The position numbers were made by a program, and so were the translations under genes. Below are positions 27,688 to 36,430 of a stretch of 64,000 bases of DNA, in pieces. Position 1 is the stretch's first letter; each line of letters opens with the position of its first letter. The notes beneath the pieces are model-generated. The model was not told the origin of the DNA. It saw only the letters and a program-made list of their open reading frames with translations, and did no database searches. Origin of the DNA: Cyanobium sp. Aljojuca 7A6 (GTDB taxonomy: Bacteria; Cyanobacteriota; Cyanobacteriia; PCC-6307; Cyanobiaceae); assembly GCF_024346455.1 (NCBI RefSeq), contig NZ_JAGQCY010000004.1, positions 62,001 through 126,000 of the forward strand, given 5' to 3'.

Positions 27688-28078
27688 CCTGTCCTCCGGG
27701 GTCAAGGAGCAATCCTGCCTGGCGCAGCAGATGGGTGCATTCTCCCAGCAGCTGGGCCTCACCGCGCTCGAGGCAGCCGGGCTTGAGCGTGATCAGCAGC
27801 CAGAGGGGGCTGGCTGGCGTCGGGGGGTGGCGCAGCAACTGATCGTGGAACAGACGCCGCAGGCGGTTGCGGCGAACCGCCAGCTTGCTGACCTTGCTGC
27901 TGACAACGATGCCGCAGCGCCAGGGGCTGGGGCATGGAGGTGTGCCGGGAGGAAGCAGGGACTGATCCGCGGCAAGGATGCGCAGAAGCAGGGCCGGACC
28001 CTGGAAACGGCGACCCTGGCGATAAAGGCGATCAAAAACCCGTCGGCCCCTGAGCCGATGCTGCTGGGGCAGGGCCAC
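27671..28078 (-). CDS. rnpA: Ribonuclease P protein component RnpA
   Basis: Protein subunit of RNase P, which matures tRNA 5' ends with the RNA subunit. The start is a GTG (MALPQQHRLRGRRVFDRLYRQG), and the RNR box KLAVRRNRLRRLFHDQLL, which contacts the RNA, is intact. 135 aa. It lies 18 bp after rpmH, the near-universal neighbour. A small insertion rich in proline (LPPGTPPCPSP) precedes the central strand. Confidence 0.92.
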   Translation of the reverse strand: MALPQQHRLRGRRVFDRLYRQGRRFQGPALLLRILAADQSLLPPGTPPCPSPWRCGIVVSSKVSKLAVRRNRLRRLFHDQLLRHPPTPASPLWLLITLKPGCLERGEAQLLGECTHLLRQAGLLLDPGGQGGEQT

Positions 28079-28096
28079 AACCCCTCCCGCTCGGCC

Positions 28097-28234
28097 TCAG
28101 ACCGCCAGGCGGGCCCGACCCCGGCGACGGCGGGTGCGGATGACGCGACGACCCGTATGGGTGCGCATCCGCACCCGAAACCCGGAGACCCGCTTGCGTT
28201 TGCGGCTTGTTCCTTCCAGTGTGCGCTTCGTCAT
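28097..28234 (-). CDS. rpmH: 50S ribosomal protein L34
   Basis: A 45-residue, strongly basic protein: [20 protein letters not shown] at the N-terminus, then [20 protein letters not shown], the L34 pattern with the picocyanobacterial [10 protein letters not shown] variant of the usual start. It heads the rpmH-rnpA cluster and is upstream of rnpA by 18 bp. Confidence 0.96.
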   Translation of the reverse strand: MTKRTLEGTSRKRKRVSGFRVRMRTHTGRRVIRTRRRRGRARLAV

Positions 28235-28262
28235 GCTGCTGCTTGCTCAGTGGGTCACCCTA

Positions 28263-28880
28263 TCAGTTGGTGTTGTTGGGGACGATCTGGATCAGCCAGC
28301 TGCCCAGGTAGCCCGAGACGGGGATGTCGCCAGGGGCCTGGGCCAGGGCGTTGAACTGATACATGCCGGCGTTGAACGGGTTGAACACGTTCATGTAGAC
28401 GCCAATGGTGTCCTTGTCGGAGACAGGGGTTTCAGGGAAAATGTCGATGGATTTGCCATTGGCCGACACTTCGATCGTGGCCGGGATCGTTTCCAGGCAG
28501 CGGGTTCTCTTCAGCATTCCCCCTTCACTCATCCTGCAGAGCTTGACCTGCTTGGGATCGATCGTGGTGTCGAAGTGGGTGGGAACGCTGATGCTCAACT
28601 TCAGAATCGCGGTCTTGCGGTCCTTCGGCCGCAGCATCAGGTAGTACTCCGCCCGCTGCATGCGGGTGGTGTCGGTCGTGAAGAAATAAAGCTTGCGGTA
28701 ATCCCTGTTGTTCTCCCAGCGGAATTCCATCAGCCCGGGCGTGCCCTGGGCGAGGGAAGGTGGGGTGGCGACAGGGGAGAGGACGCTGGCCGTGGCCACG
28801 GCCAGCGCTCCAAGGCCGGCGGTGCCCAGACGGCCGATCAGGCCCAGGGCATGGGACCGCTGGCGCGGGATGAAAGGCAT
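28263..28880 (-). CDS. DUF2808 secreted protein
   Basis: 205 residues with an N-terminal signal (GLGALAVATASVLSP...SLAQG) and a beta-rich body containing LYFFTTDTTRMQRAEYYLMLRPKDRKTAILKL, the pattern of the cyanobacterial DUF2808 family, which is secreted and sometimes described as outer-membrane or S-layer associated. No catalytic motif. It ends 28 bp upstream of rpmH. Confidence 0.85.
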   Translation of the reverse strand: MPFIPRQRSHALGLIGRLGTAGLGALAVATASVLSPVATPPSLAQGTPGLMEFRWENNRDYRKLYFFTTDTTRMQRAEYYLMLRPKDRKTAILKLSISVPTHFDTTIDPKQVKLCRMSEGGMLKRTRCLETIPATIEVSANGKSIDIFPETPVSDKDTIGVYMNVFNPFNAGMYQFNALAQAPGDIPVSGYLGSWLIQIVPNNTN

Positions 28881-28936
28881 GGCTGGAAGAAACGTGATTG
28901 TGAAAGTCTCAACACGCCCGTGCGCCTGGCGCGAGT

Positions 28937-29353
28937 TCAGTGGTCGGCGGGGGAGCTGGCTGGGGCCGGGGGGTGGTCCGGATCAGCCCGATCGGGCCTC
29001 AGCCGGGCGGCGTCTCGCAGGTAGGGATGCACCACTTCCCGGTTGCCCTCCATCCAGGCATGGGCCAGGAGGCGGATGCAGTGGGGCAGGTCGCCGGCCA
29101 CCGCCATCTGCTGGCAGTCGAGCAGGGCCACCCGGCCCCAGTCGGCCCGGCGCCTCGCGATGGCGGCCGGGAAGCAGGCGTCCAGGTCGGCCGTGACGGA
29201 GAACGTCACCGAGAGCACCCGATCTCCCACCAGGCCGTTGCGTTGCAGCAAGGCGTCGATCAATTCGGCCACGGCCTCTGCGATCGCTTCGCCGCTGTTG
29301 GCGCTGGCGGTGGTGGCTCCCCGCAGGGCCCTCAGCTCGAGACCAGGCTTCAT
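28937..29353 (-). CDS. aroH: Chorismate mutase AroH
   Basis: Monofunctional AroH-type (trimeric alpha/beta barrel) chorismate mutase converting chorismate to prephenate for Phe/Tyr. Key segments: LRGATTASANSGEAI (active-site Arg near the N-terminus), SVTFSVTADLDACFPAAIAR and the Arg in LPHCIRLL. 138 aa with a Pro-rich tail. It is four bases downstream of the sppA gene, so co-transcribed. Confidence 0.9.
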   Translation of the reverse strand: MKPGLELRALRGATTASANSGEAIAEAVAELIDALLQRNGLVGDRVLSVTFSVTADLDACFPAAIARRRADWGRVALLDCQQMAVAGDLPHCIRLLAHAWMEGNREVVHPYLRDAARLRPDRADPDHPPAPASSPADH

Positions 29354-29357
29354 GACG

Positions 29358-30170
29358 TCAGGGGCGATGGAGCCAGAGGGGCTGGCCAGTCCAGGCCAGC
29401 TCCAGGCTCAGGGACTGGGACAGCTGCTGCAGCAGTGTGGCTCCCGGCAGCAGGCCGAGCAGCTTTCTGGGCGGTTTGCCGAAGCTGACGGTGCGGGTTT
29501 TCTCCGGATCCAGCCCCGCCAGCTCCGCCGCCAACAGGCGGGCGCTCTCCTCGTCACCCAGGACGTCCACCAGGCCCAGGGGCAAGGCCTGGGCGCCACT
29601 GAACACCCGCCCGTCGGCGAAGGCGCGCACAGCAGCCTCTTCCAGGCCCCGCCCCGTGGCGACCGCGGCGACGAACTGGCCGTAGCTGGAATCGATCAGC
29701 TCCTGCAGCAGCTGCCGTTCCGCTTCGGAGAGGGCACGGTCGGGCGAAAGGATGTCCTTGTAAAGGCCGCTCTTGACGGTTTCGAAGCGGATGCCGATCC
29801 GTTTCAGCAGGCGGGACAGGTCGTTGCCCCGCAGGATCACACCGATCGAACCGGTGATGGTGCCGGGATTGGCGACGATCTTCTCCGCCGCCACCCCCAC
29901 ATAGACCCCGCCGGAAGCGGAGATGTTGCCGAAGCTGGCCACCACCCGGCAGCCCTTCTCCCTCAGGCGCAGCAGGGCCGCATGGATCTCCTGGCTGTCG
30001 CCGACGGTGCCGCCGGGGCTGTCGATGCGCAGCAGCAGCGCGGGGCACTCCCGTTGCTGCACCTGCTCGATGGCCTTCAGCACCCGGACGCGGGTACCCC
30101 CGGCGATCGGCCCTTCGATGGCGATGCGCGCCATTGTTCGACGGGACTTGCGGCGCCAGGGCCAGGGCAT
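29358..30170 (-). CDS. sppA: Signal peptide peptidase SppA-type S49 protease
   Basis: 270-residue short-form S49 serine protease that degrades remnant signal peptides. The nucleophile lies in NISASGGVYVG and the catalytic lysine in VKSGLYKDI; IDSPGGTVGDSQEI and TGSIGVI are the usual oxyanion and strand motifs. No strong N-terminal membrane anchor is seen, only a basic head (MPWPWRRKSRRTM). ATG at 30168-30170 is the start; M13 is an alternative. Confidence 0.88.
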   Translation of the reverse strand: MPWPWRRKSRRTMARIAIEGPIAGGTRVRVLKAIEQVQQRECPALLLRIDSPGGTVGDSQEIHAALLRLREKGCRVVASFGNISASGGVYVGVAAEKIVANPGTITGSIGVILRGNDLSRLLKRIGIRFETVKSGLYKDILSPDRALSEAERQLLQELIDSSYGQFVAAVATGRGLEEAAVRAFADGRVFSGAQALPLGLVDVLGDEESARLLAAELAGLDPEKTRTVSFGKPPRKLLGLLPGATLLQQLSQSLSLELAWTGQPLWLHRP

Positions 30171-30268
30171 TGTGGAAAGGCGTTGTGGCTGGATCTTAAA
30201 AAGAAGCCCTTGATGGGCCCGCTGCCACGCCGTTCACCCCTCCACCTCCGACCCAGGCCGCACGCCCC

Positions 30269-31231
30269 ATGCCCCGGACCCTGCGCTGGGTGTTGATGCT
30301 TCTGCCCTTCGCCCTCTGGGGCACCGCGATGGCGGCGATGAAGCCGTTGTTGGTGGGGGCGTCCCCGGCGATGCTGGCCAGCCTGCGGCTGCTGCCCGCC
30401 GGGGTGGTGCTGCTGCTGGCGGCCCGCGTCCTGGGGCGCTCCTGGCGCATTGACCCTGTGGATTGGCCCTGGCTGCTGCTGTTCGCCGCCATCGACGGCA
30501 GCCTGTTCCAGGGGCTGCTGGCCCGGGGGCTGGGTCAGACCGGGGCCGGCCTCGGCTCGGTGCTGATCGATTCCCAGCCCCTGCTGGTGGCCCTGCTGGC
30601 CCGCACGCTGTTCGGGGAAGCGATCAATCCGGTCGGCTGGCTGGGCCTGTTGATCGGCCTGCTGGGCATCCTCTGCCTGGGACTGCCGGGGGAGGTGCTG
30701 CGCCACTGGTGGCTGCAGGGCCCTCCTGCCCTCCAGGGGCAGGCCTGGAGCCATGGCGAGGCCTGGATGCTGGCGGCGGCGGCGGCGATGGCCGTGGGCA
30801 CCGTGCTCTGCCGCTACGCCACCCGCCGCAGCGACCCGGTCGCCATCACCGGCTGGCACATGTTGCTTGGGGGCGTGCCCCTGGTGCTGGTGGCCGGCGG
30901 CGAGTCCCTGCTGCGGCCGGAGGCCGTGCCCTTCTGGCCCCATTGGAGCCTGGGCCAGTGGGGTCTGATGGCCTATGCGGCGCTGCTCGGCAGTGCCCTG
31001 GCTTACGGACTGTTCTTCTGGTTCGCCAGCAGCGGTGATCTCACCGGTTTCACGGCCCTCACGTTCCTGACGCCGGTGTTCGCGGTGCTCTGCGGCGTGC
31101 TGCTGCTCGAGGAACGGCTGGGGCCCCTGCAATGGCTGGGCGCCGTGCTCGCCCTGATCTCGGTGCTGCTGATCAACCAGCGCGGCCGGCTCTGGCAGGC
31201 CAGCGGCAGGACGGAGCCGGCCGCGCCGTGA
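30269..31231 (+). CDS. EamA/DMT-family transporter
   Basis: 320 residues with ten predicted membrane helices in two EamA repeats (first from MPRTLRWVLMLLPFALWGTAMAAMKPLL, second from AWMLAAAAAMAVGTVLCRYATRR), the drug/metabolite transporter pattern. The N-terminal PFALWGTAMAAMK is a hallmark. Substrate unknown; cyanobacterial members are often called WAT1-like. It is divergent from sppA across 98 bp and overlaps the next gene by GTGA. Confidence 0.88.
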   Translation: MPRTLRWVLMLLPFALWGTAMAAMKPLLVGASPAMLASLRLLPAGVVLLLAARVLGRSWRIDPVDWPWLLLFAAIDGSLFQGLLARGLGQTGAGLGSVLIDSQPLLVALLARTLFGEAINPVGWLGLLIGLLGILCLGLPGEVLRHWWLQGPPALQGQAWSHGEAWMLAAAAAMAVGTVLCRYATRRSDPVAITGWHMLLGGVPLVLVAGGESLLRPEAVPFWPHWSLGQWGLMAYAALLGSALAYGLFFWFASSGDLTGFTALTFLTPVFAVLCGVLLLEERLGPLQWLGAVLALISVLLINQRGRLWQASGRTEPAAP

Positions 31232-32457
31232 CCCGCACGCTGCTGTTTGTCCACCAGAACTTCCCCGGCCAGTACCGCCACCTGGCGCCGGCCCTGCAGC
31301 GCCGCGGCGATCGGGTGTTGGCGATCGGTGGCCCCACCAGCCAGCCCCTGCCTGGCACCCCGCTGCATCGCTACGACCCGCTGCCGGCCGGTGGGGTGCC
31401 CTCTTGCCACCCCTGGGCGGCTGATTTTCAGGCCAAGGTGCTGAGGGCCGAGGCGGTCGCCCGTTGTCTGGAGCCCCTGCTGCAGGAAGGCCTGCGCCCC
31501 GATCTGGTCATCGGCCATCCGGGTTGGGGCGAATTGCTGGTGGTGAAGGACCTGTTGCCGGACGTCCCGGTCCTGCACCAGGTGGAATTCATCTACCAGC
31601 TGCAGGGGGGTGACGTGGGATTCGACCCGGAGTTTGCCGACGCCGACTGGCGGCTGCGGGCCCGGCTGCGCCTGCGTCGGGCCCCCCAGCTGCTGGCCCT
31701 TCAGGACCTGGACTGGGGGCTGGCCCCGACCCCATGGCAGGCCAGCACCGTGCCGGCCCCCTACCGCCACAGGCTGAGCGTGATCCATGAGGGTATCGAC
31801 ACCGCGGCGATCGCCCCGCAGGGTCACGCCCGCCTCCAGTTGCAGCGCGCCGGCCTGAGCTTCGCCCCCGGGGACGAAGTGGTGAGTTTCGTGGCCAGGA
31901 ACCTGGAGCCCTACCGCGGCTTCCACACCTTCATGCGCATGCTTCCCCTGCTGCAGCGGCTGCGGCCCAGGGCCCAGGTGGTGATCGTGGGTGGGGAAGG
32001 GGTGAGCTACGGCGCGGCGCCCCCCGGCGGCGGCAGCTGGAAGGAGGCGATGCTGCGGGAGCTGGGCGACGACCTGGATCGGCGCCGGGTCCATTTCGTC
32101 GGCCGCGTGCCCCACCCGGTGCTGCACGAGCTGTTCCGCGTCACCGCCTGCCACGTCTATCTCACCGTTCCCTTCGTGCTCAGTTGGAGCCTGCTGGAGG
32201 CGATGAGCTGCGGTGCCCTGGTGATCGGCTCGGCCACGCCCCCGGTGCAGGACGTGATCGTCGATGGCTGCAATGGTCTGCTGGTGGATTTCTTCGATCA
32301 CCAGGCCTTGGCCCAGCGGGTTGCGTCGGTGCTCGCCGATCCTTCGCCCCACGCGGGGCTTAGGCAGGCAGCCCGCCAGACTGTGGTGGAGCGGTTCGAT
32401 CTGGCCCGGGTCTGCCTTCCCCAGCAGCTGGAGCTCGTGGACCGCCTGATGACCTGA
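31228..32457 (+). CDS. Glycosyltransferase family 4 (GT-B fold)
   Basis: The GTG at 31228 overlaps the transporter stop and gives VTRTLLFVHQNFPGQYRHLAPAL (409 aa). The GT-B pattern is clear: an N-terminal acceptor domain, IHEGIDTAAIAP, SFVARNLEPYRGFHTFMRMLPLLQRLRP, and the nucleotide-sugar-binding end VPFVLSWSLLEAMSCGALVIGSATPPVQDVI. The HQNFPGQ start is typical of a GT4 subgroup found near polysaccharide genes. Donor and acceptor are unknown. A further glycosyltransferase follows 22 bp on. Confidence 0.85.
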   Translation: MTRTLLFVHQNFPGQYRHLAPALQRRGDRVLAIGGPTSQPLPGTPLHRYDPLPAGGVPSCHPWAADFQAKVLRAEAVARCLEPLLQEGLRPDLVIGHPGWGELLVVKDLLPDVPVLHQVEFIYQLQGGDVGFDPEFADADWRLRARLRLRRAPQLLALQDLDWGLAPTPWQASTVPAPYRHRLSVIHEGIDTAAIAPQGHARLQLQRAGLSFAPGDEVVSFVARNLEPYRGFHTFMRMLPLLQRLRPRAQVVIVGGEGVSYGAAPPGGGSWKEAMLRELGDDLDRRRVHFVGRVPHPVLHELFRVTACHVYLTVPFVLSWSLLEAMSCGALVIGSATPPVQDVIVDGCNGLLVDFFDHQALAQRVASVLADPSPHAGLRQAARQTVVERFDLARVCLPQQLELVDRLMT

Positions 32458-32479
32458 GGGGGGACACAGGACCAGGACG

Positions 32480-34393
32480 GTGGGGAGCGATAGGTTCCCT
32501 GCGGTTCGCCCAGCCGGTTTGACCGCCCTGCCCAGCCCCCAGCGCCGCCGCTTGCTGCTGATCACCTTGCTGCTGGGCCTGGCCCTTTATGCCTGGCAGC
32601 TGGGCAGCACGGGTCTGGTGGATGAAACGCCGCCGCTGTTCGCGGCCTCGGCGCGGGCCATGGCGGAAACGGGCGACTGGCTGATCCCCCGGGTCAACGG
32701 ACTGCCTCGCTACGACAAGCCTCCGCTGGTCTACTGGCTGATGGGGCTCGTCTACGCCCTGCCCGGCCAGGAGCAGTGGAATCCGCTGGGCACCTGGGCC
32801 GCCCGGTTCCCCTCCGCCCTGGCCGCCATCGGGGTGATGCTGGCCCTGGCCGACACACTGCTGCGCTGGCCCCAGCCACCCTTCGCTGCCCCGCCCCTCT
32901 CCCCCCAGGGGCCAGGGCCCTCGGCCCTGCGCCCCGGGCTGACGGCCGTCACCGCTGCCCTGGCCTTCGGCCTCTCGCCCCTGATGCTGGCCTGGGGCCG
33001 CACGGCCGTGAGTGATTCCCTGTTCAGTGGCCTGGTGGCCCTCTCCCTGCTGCTCTGCTGGCAGGCCTATGCCGACCCGGCGCGGCGCTGGTGGCTGCCG
33101 TGGCCCGTGCTGGGGCTGGCCGTGCTGGCCAAGGGGCCGGTGGCGGTGGTGTTGCTGGGGATCACCCTGCTGCTGTTCGGCTGGCTCCAGGCCGATCTCG
33201 GTGGGCTCTGGCGCCGGCTGCGCCCCCTGCGGGGCCTGATGCTCACCGCCCTGGTGGCCCTGCCCTGGTATCTCCTGGCGCTCCACAGCGAAGGCCGACC
33301 CTTCTGGGAGAGCTTCTTCGGCTATCACAACCTGCAGCGCTTCACCGAGGTGGTCAACCACCACCTGCAGCCGTGGTGGTTCTTTCTGCCGGTGATGGTG
33401 GTGGCCAGCCTGCCGGTGACCCCGCTGCTGCTGCTGGGCCTGGCCCGGGCCATCGGCCCGCTGCGCCTGTCCTGGTGCCCCACGCGGCCACAGCCGCCCG
33501 CCGCCTCCCTGGCCCGCTTTGCCGCCTGCTGGCTCCTGGCGGTGCTGCTGTTCTTCACCGCCGCCGCCACCAAGCTGCCGAGCTACTGGCTGCCTGCCAC
33601 GCCCGCCGCCGCCCTGCTGATCGCCCTGGCGGCCCAGACGGCCTGGGCCGGTGCTGGCGGCGGTGGAGGTGGCCGGCCCTGGGAGCGCTGGGCCTGGGAC
33701 CTGAGCCTGTTGCTGGTGACGGGCCTGGGAGTGGCGTTCCTGCTGGCTCCCCTGTGGCTGCCCCTGATCAACGATCCGGAAATGCCCACCCTGGCGGCGA
33801 CGCTCGACGGCAGCCCGTTCATCCCCTTGGTGGCCGCCTTCTGGTTGTTGGCGGGCCTGCTGGGCTGGATCTTCCGCCGCCGTCGCCCCCCCCTGCGCTT
33901 GCTGGCCCTGCAGCTGCCGCTGGTGCTGTTCGTCCCCACCGCCCTGATTCCGTTGTGGAGCGTGGGTGATCGCCTGCGGGGCGGGCCCGTGCGCCAGATG
34001 GCGGCGGCGCTGCACCGCGAGGGCCGTCCCGGGGAGTCCGTGGCGATGGTGGGCGTCCTCAAGCCCTCGCTGCACTATTACGGACGGCGGGTGGTGATCT
34101 ACGAGGGCATCGGCGTGGAGGGTCCCATCAACCTGGCGGAGAGGCTGCGCCTGGAGCGCCGGGCGGGCCAGCAGCCCAGCACCCCGGACGCCCAGCCCAC
34201 CGTGCTGGTGGTCATCGACCAGACCACCGCTCGCGCTCCCTTCTGGCGCCACCTGGGCGCCACCGAGATTGACCGTGCCGGGGTGTACCGGCTCTGGCGC
34301 CTCGACCGCCGTCGCCTTGAGGCTTCTGTCGCGGAGCTGCGGCGGAACGGCTTCGCTTCCGACTGGCAGGCGCCCCGGCCGGAGCGTTACTAG
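32480..34393 (+). CDS. ArnT/PMT-type membrane glycosyltransferase (GT39/83-like)
   Basis: A 637-residue multi-pass protein starting with GTG. The first helix is followed by GLVDETPPLFAASARAMAETGDWLIPRVNGLPRYDKPPLVYWLMG, where the acidic DE after the first helix and the NG..RYDKPP loop are the catalytic and lipid-sugar signature of the family that moves a sugar from a polyprenyl phosphate to protein or lipid. About eleven helices, then a soluble C-terminus. The gene ends in a CTAG whose bases also carry the stop of the convergent kinase gene. Confidence 0.87.
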   Translation: MGSDRFPAVRPAGLTALPSPQRRRLLLITLLLGLALYAWQLGSTGLVDETPPLFAASARAMAETGDWLIPRVNGLPRYDKPPLVYWLMGLVYALPGQEQWNPLGTWAARFPSALAAIGVMLALADTLLRWPQPPFAAPPLSPQGPGPSALRPGLTAVTAALAFGLSPLMLAWGRTAVSDSLFSGLVALSLLLCWQAYADPARRWWLPWPVLGLAVLAKGPVAVVLLGITLLLFGWLQADLGGLWRRLRPLRGLMLTALVALPWYLLALHSEGRPFWESFFGYHNLQRFTEVVNHHLQPWWFFLPVMVVASLPVTPLLLLGLARAIGPLRLSWCPTRPQPPAASLARFAACWLLAVLLFFTAAATKLPSYWLPATPAAALLIALAAQTAWAGAGGGGGGRPWERWAWDLSLLLVTGLGVAFLLAPLWLPLINDPEMPTLAATLDGSPFIPLVAAFWLLAGLLGWIFRRRRPPLRLLALQLPLVLFVPTALIPLWSVGDRLRGGPVRQMAAALHREGRPGESVAMVGVLKPSLHYYGRRVVIYEGIGVEGPINLAERLRLERRAGQQPSTPDAQPTVLVVIDQTTARAPFWRHLGATEIDRAGVYRLWRLDRRRLEASVAELRRNGFASDWQAPRPERY

Positions 34394-35892
34394 GCCGCCG
34401 GCAGGTGGATGTGAAAGCGGCTGCCGACAGCGATTTCGCTTTCGACGTTGATGGAGCCCCCCATCGCCTCCACCAGCAGCTTCACCACCGACAGGCCGAG
34501 GCCCGAGCCCCGCTCGTGCTCGATGGCATTGCGACCGCGGTGGAAGCGATCGAACACCTTGGGGATGTCCTCCGGGGAAATGCCGATGCCCTGGTCCTGG
34601 ACGCTGATGCACAACTTCCCCGCGTCCTGGGACAGGTCGAGGCAGATCGGTCGGCCCGGTGGCGAATACTTGTCGGCGTTCTCGATCAGGTTGAGAAGCA
34701 CCTGCTGCAGGCGATCGGTTTCCGCCACGGCCTTGATCGGCCCCTCGGCGGCCTCCTTGGGCAGGGTGAGCAGCAGGGGCCTTGAGAGCTGGCTGCGGGC
34801 GAGGTCGCAGGCGGTGGTGAGCACTTCATCCACCGCCACCGGAGCCAGGACCATCTGCAACTGGCCGGATTCGCTGCGGGAGAGGTCCAGCAGGTCGTTG
34901 AGCATGCGGGTGATCCGGTGGGTCTCGGCCTCGGTGGTGGCCAGGGCCCGCATCTGCTCCGGATCCAGGTTCTGGCCGCGGCGCTGCAGCCGGCGCAGGT
35001 AGCCACCGATGATCATCAGCGGGTTGCGCAGCTCGTGGGAGACCAGCCCCACAAAATGACGCTGCTGGCTCCAGGCCAGAGCCAGACGATCCAGAAGGTC
35101 ATTGAAGGAACCAGCCAGTTCCTCCACCTCGAGGGGGGCCTGATCCAGCTTGAGGTGGCTGCTGGCCAGGCTTTCGGAGGTGACCCCGGCCGCCATGCGA
35201 TGCAGATCCTGCAGGGGCTGGAGGATGCGGCGCGTCAGGATCGAGATCGCCACCGACGTCAGCACCAGGCACAGGATCCAGACCCCGGCCACAGCCAGCA
35301 GGATGGTGCGGAAGGTGGCGATGTTGGTGCTGACGTCTTCGGCCACCCAGAGCTGGCTGCCGTCGGCGGAGCGATGCAGGGGGTGGGTCAGATAACTGTT
35401 GCCCTCCAGGTCCTTCACCAGCCGGTGATTCGTGCCGACCAGCAGGGGGGTGAAGGACTGCCGGGACCAGGAGTCCTGGTAGGACGCCATGGACAGTTCA
35501 ACGAGGCGGGGCGAGGCCGTCGCCTCGCTGGACGCCGCCGCCGGCAGCAGCAGGGAACCATCACTTCGCTCCACCCAGAACAGACGCTCTGTGACACTGC
35601 GACGATTCAGTTCCTGGCGCAGTTGGTCGGTGTTGGCCAGGGATGGATCGCTGCCGATCTGATCGAGCCAGGCGGTCAGGGTGGTCGCGGCCTGCCGCTG
35701 CCCCGCCTGCTGCTGACGCAGCAGACACTGCTGATTGATCAGCACGGTGAAGGCGGAGGCGGCGGTGAATCCCAGGAAGACCGTTGTGAAGGCCGCCAGC
35801 CTCAGCTGGCCAAGCAGGCTGCCGAACAGGCGTTGACGCCAGCCATGGGGAGGTGTTCCAGCCTGGGGGGCCATGGGTGGCTGGGTTGTCAA
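34390..35892 (-). CDS. Sensor histidine kinase
   Basis: 500 residues: a TM helix (about 30-52), an extracytoplasmic sensor region to about 195, a second TM (FRTILLAVAGVWILCLVLTSVAISIL), a HAMP-like linker, the HisKA box with the phosphorylatable histidine in LVSHELRNPL, and the ATPase domain with N box NLIENADKY, G1 DQGIGI and G2 GSGLGLSVV. The start is TTG (TTGA overlap with the upstream regulator stop) or ATG at 35874. Sensor ligand unknown. It forms a classical regulator-kinase pair. Confidence 0.9.
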   Translation of the reverse strand: MTTQPPMAPQAGTPPHGWRQRLFGSLLGQLRLAAFTTVFLGFTAASAFTVLINQQCLLRQQQAGQRQAATTLTAWLDQIGSDPSLANTDQLRQELNRRSVTERLFWVERSDGSLLLPAAASSEATASPRLVELSMASYQDSWSRQSFTPLLVGTNHRLVKDLEGNSYLTHPLHRSADGSQLWVAEDVSTNIATFRTILLAVAGVWILCLVLTSVAISILTRRILQPLQDLHRMAAGVTSESLASSHLKLDQAPLEVEELAGSFNDLLDRLALAWSQQRHFVGLVSHELRNPLMIIGGYLRRLQRRGQNLDPEQMRALATTEAETHRITRMLNDLLDLSRSESGQLQMVLAPVAVDEVLTTACDLARSQLSRPLLLTLPKEAAEGPIKAVAETDRLQQVLLNLIENADKYSPPGRPICLDLSQDAGKLCISVQDQGIGISPEDIPKVFDRFHRGRNAIEHERGSGLGLSVVKLLVEAMGGSINVESEIAVGSRFHIHLPAA

Positions 35893-36353
35893 AGGTGGCG
35901 GTTCTCGGTCCTTTTGGGCAGGAGCCGCTCCAGCAGGTCGGGCAGCCTGTCGAGAAGTTCGTGCTTTAGCACGTAGTCGTCGGCGCCGGCCTCCTGGGCC
36001 TGCCGGCGCCGTTCGGGGTCGTTCAGGGAGGTGAAAATGACCACCGGCACAGTGAAACCGTGGGCGCGCAGGTCACGCAGGCATTCAATGCCGTCGCAAT
36101 CGGGCATCTGCACGTCGAGAATGACGAGGTCGATCCCCCCTTCACCCAGCACCTTCTCAAGGGCCAGGCCGTTCGCAAGGGAAAGGACCTCGCAGCCGGA
36201 GTCCACCAGCTCCTCGGCCACCATGGCCCGGATGTTGGGGTCATCGTCCACGATCGAAACCGTGGGTCTTTCAGGGCAGGTCATGACCTGGGTGGCGGTG
36301 GGGACGATCGCCCGCTGTGAGGACCGTTCCCGAAGGGGGAGAGGTGAGTGCAT
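35889..36353 (-). CDS. Single-domain response regulator (receiver only)
   Basis: A CheY-like receiver: acidic pocket SIVDDDPN, phospho-acceptor Asp in LVILDVQMPDCDG, the switch Thr/Ser in VVIFTSLND and Lys in DYVLKHE. No output domain, so it must act through partner proteins or a phosphorelay. 154 aa from ATG 36353; the receiver itself starts after ATG 36284, so the first 23 residues may not be translated. It overlaps the kinase by four bases. Confidence 0.88.
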   Translation of the reverse strand: MHSPLPLRERSSQRAIVPTATQVMTCPERPTVSIVDDDPNIRAMVAEELVDSGCEVLSLANGLALEKVLGEGGIDLVILDVQMPDCDGIECLRDLRAHGFTVPVVIFTSLNDPERRRQAQEAGADDYVLKHELLDRLPDLLERLLPKRTENRHL

Positions 36354-36430
36354 GGAGCTTGGAACCGTGCTTCATTTTGACCCGATCTGAGCCAATCGGC
36401 AGGGCTTAAAAGTGGCTGAGTAAGGCCAGA

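Noticed and set aside
32360-34612. 750-codon minus-strand frame opposite the GT39-like gene
   Set aside because: Antisense shadow caused by high GC; Gln/Gly/His-rich with no domain, and the plus strand encodes a clear membrane glycosyltransferase.
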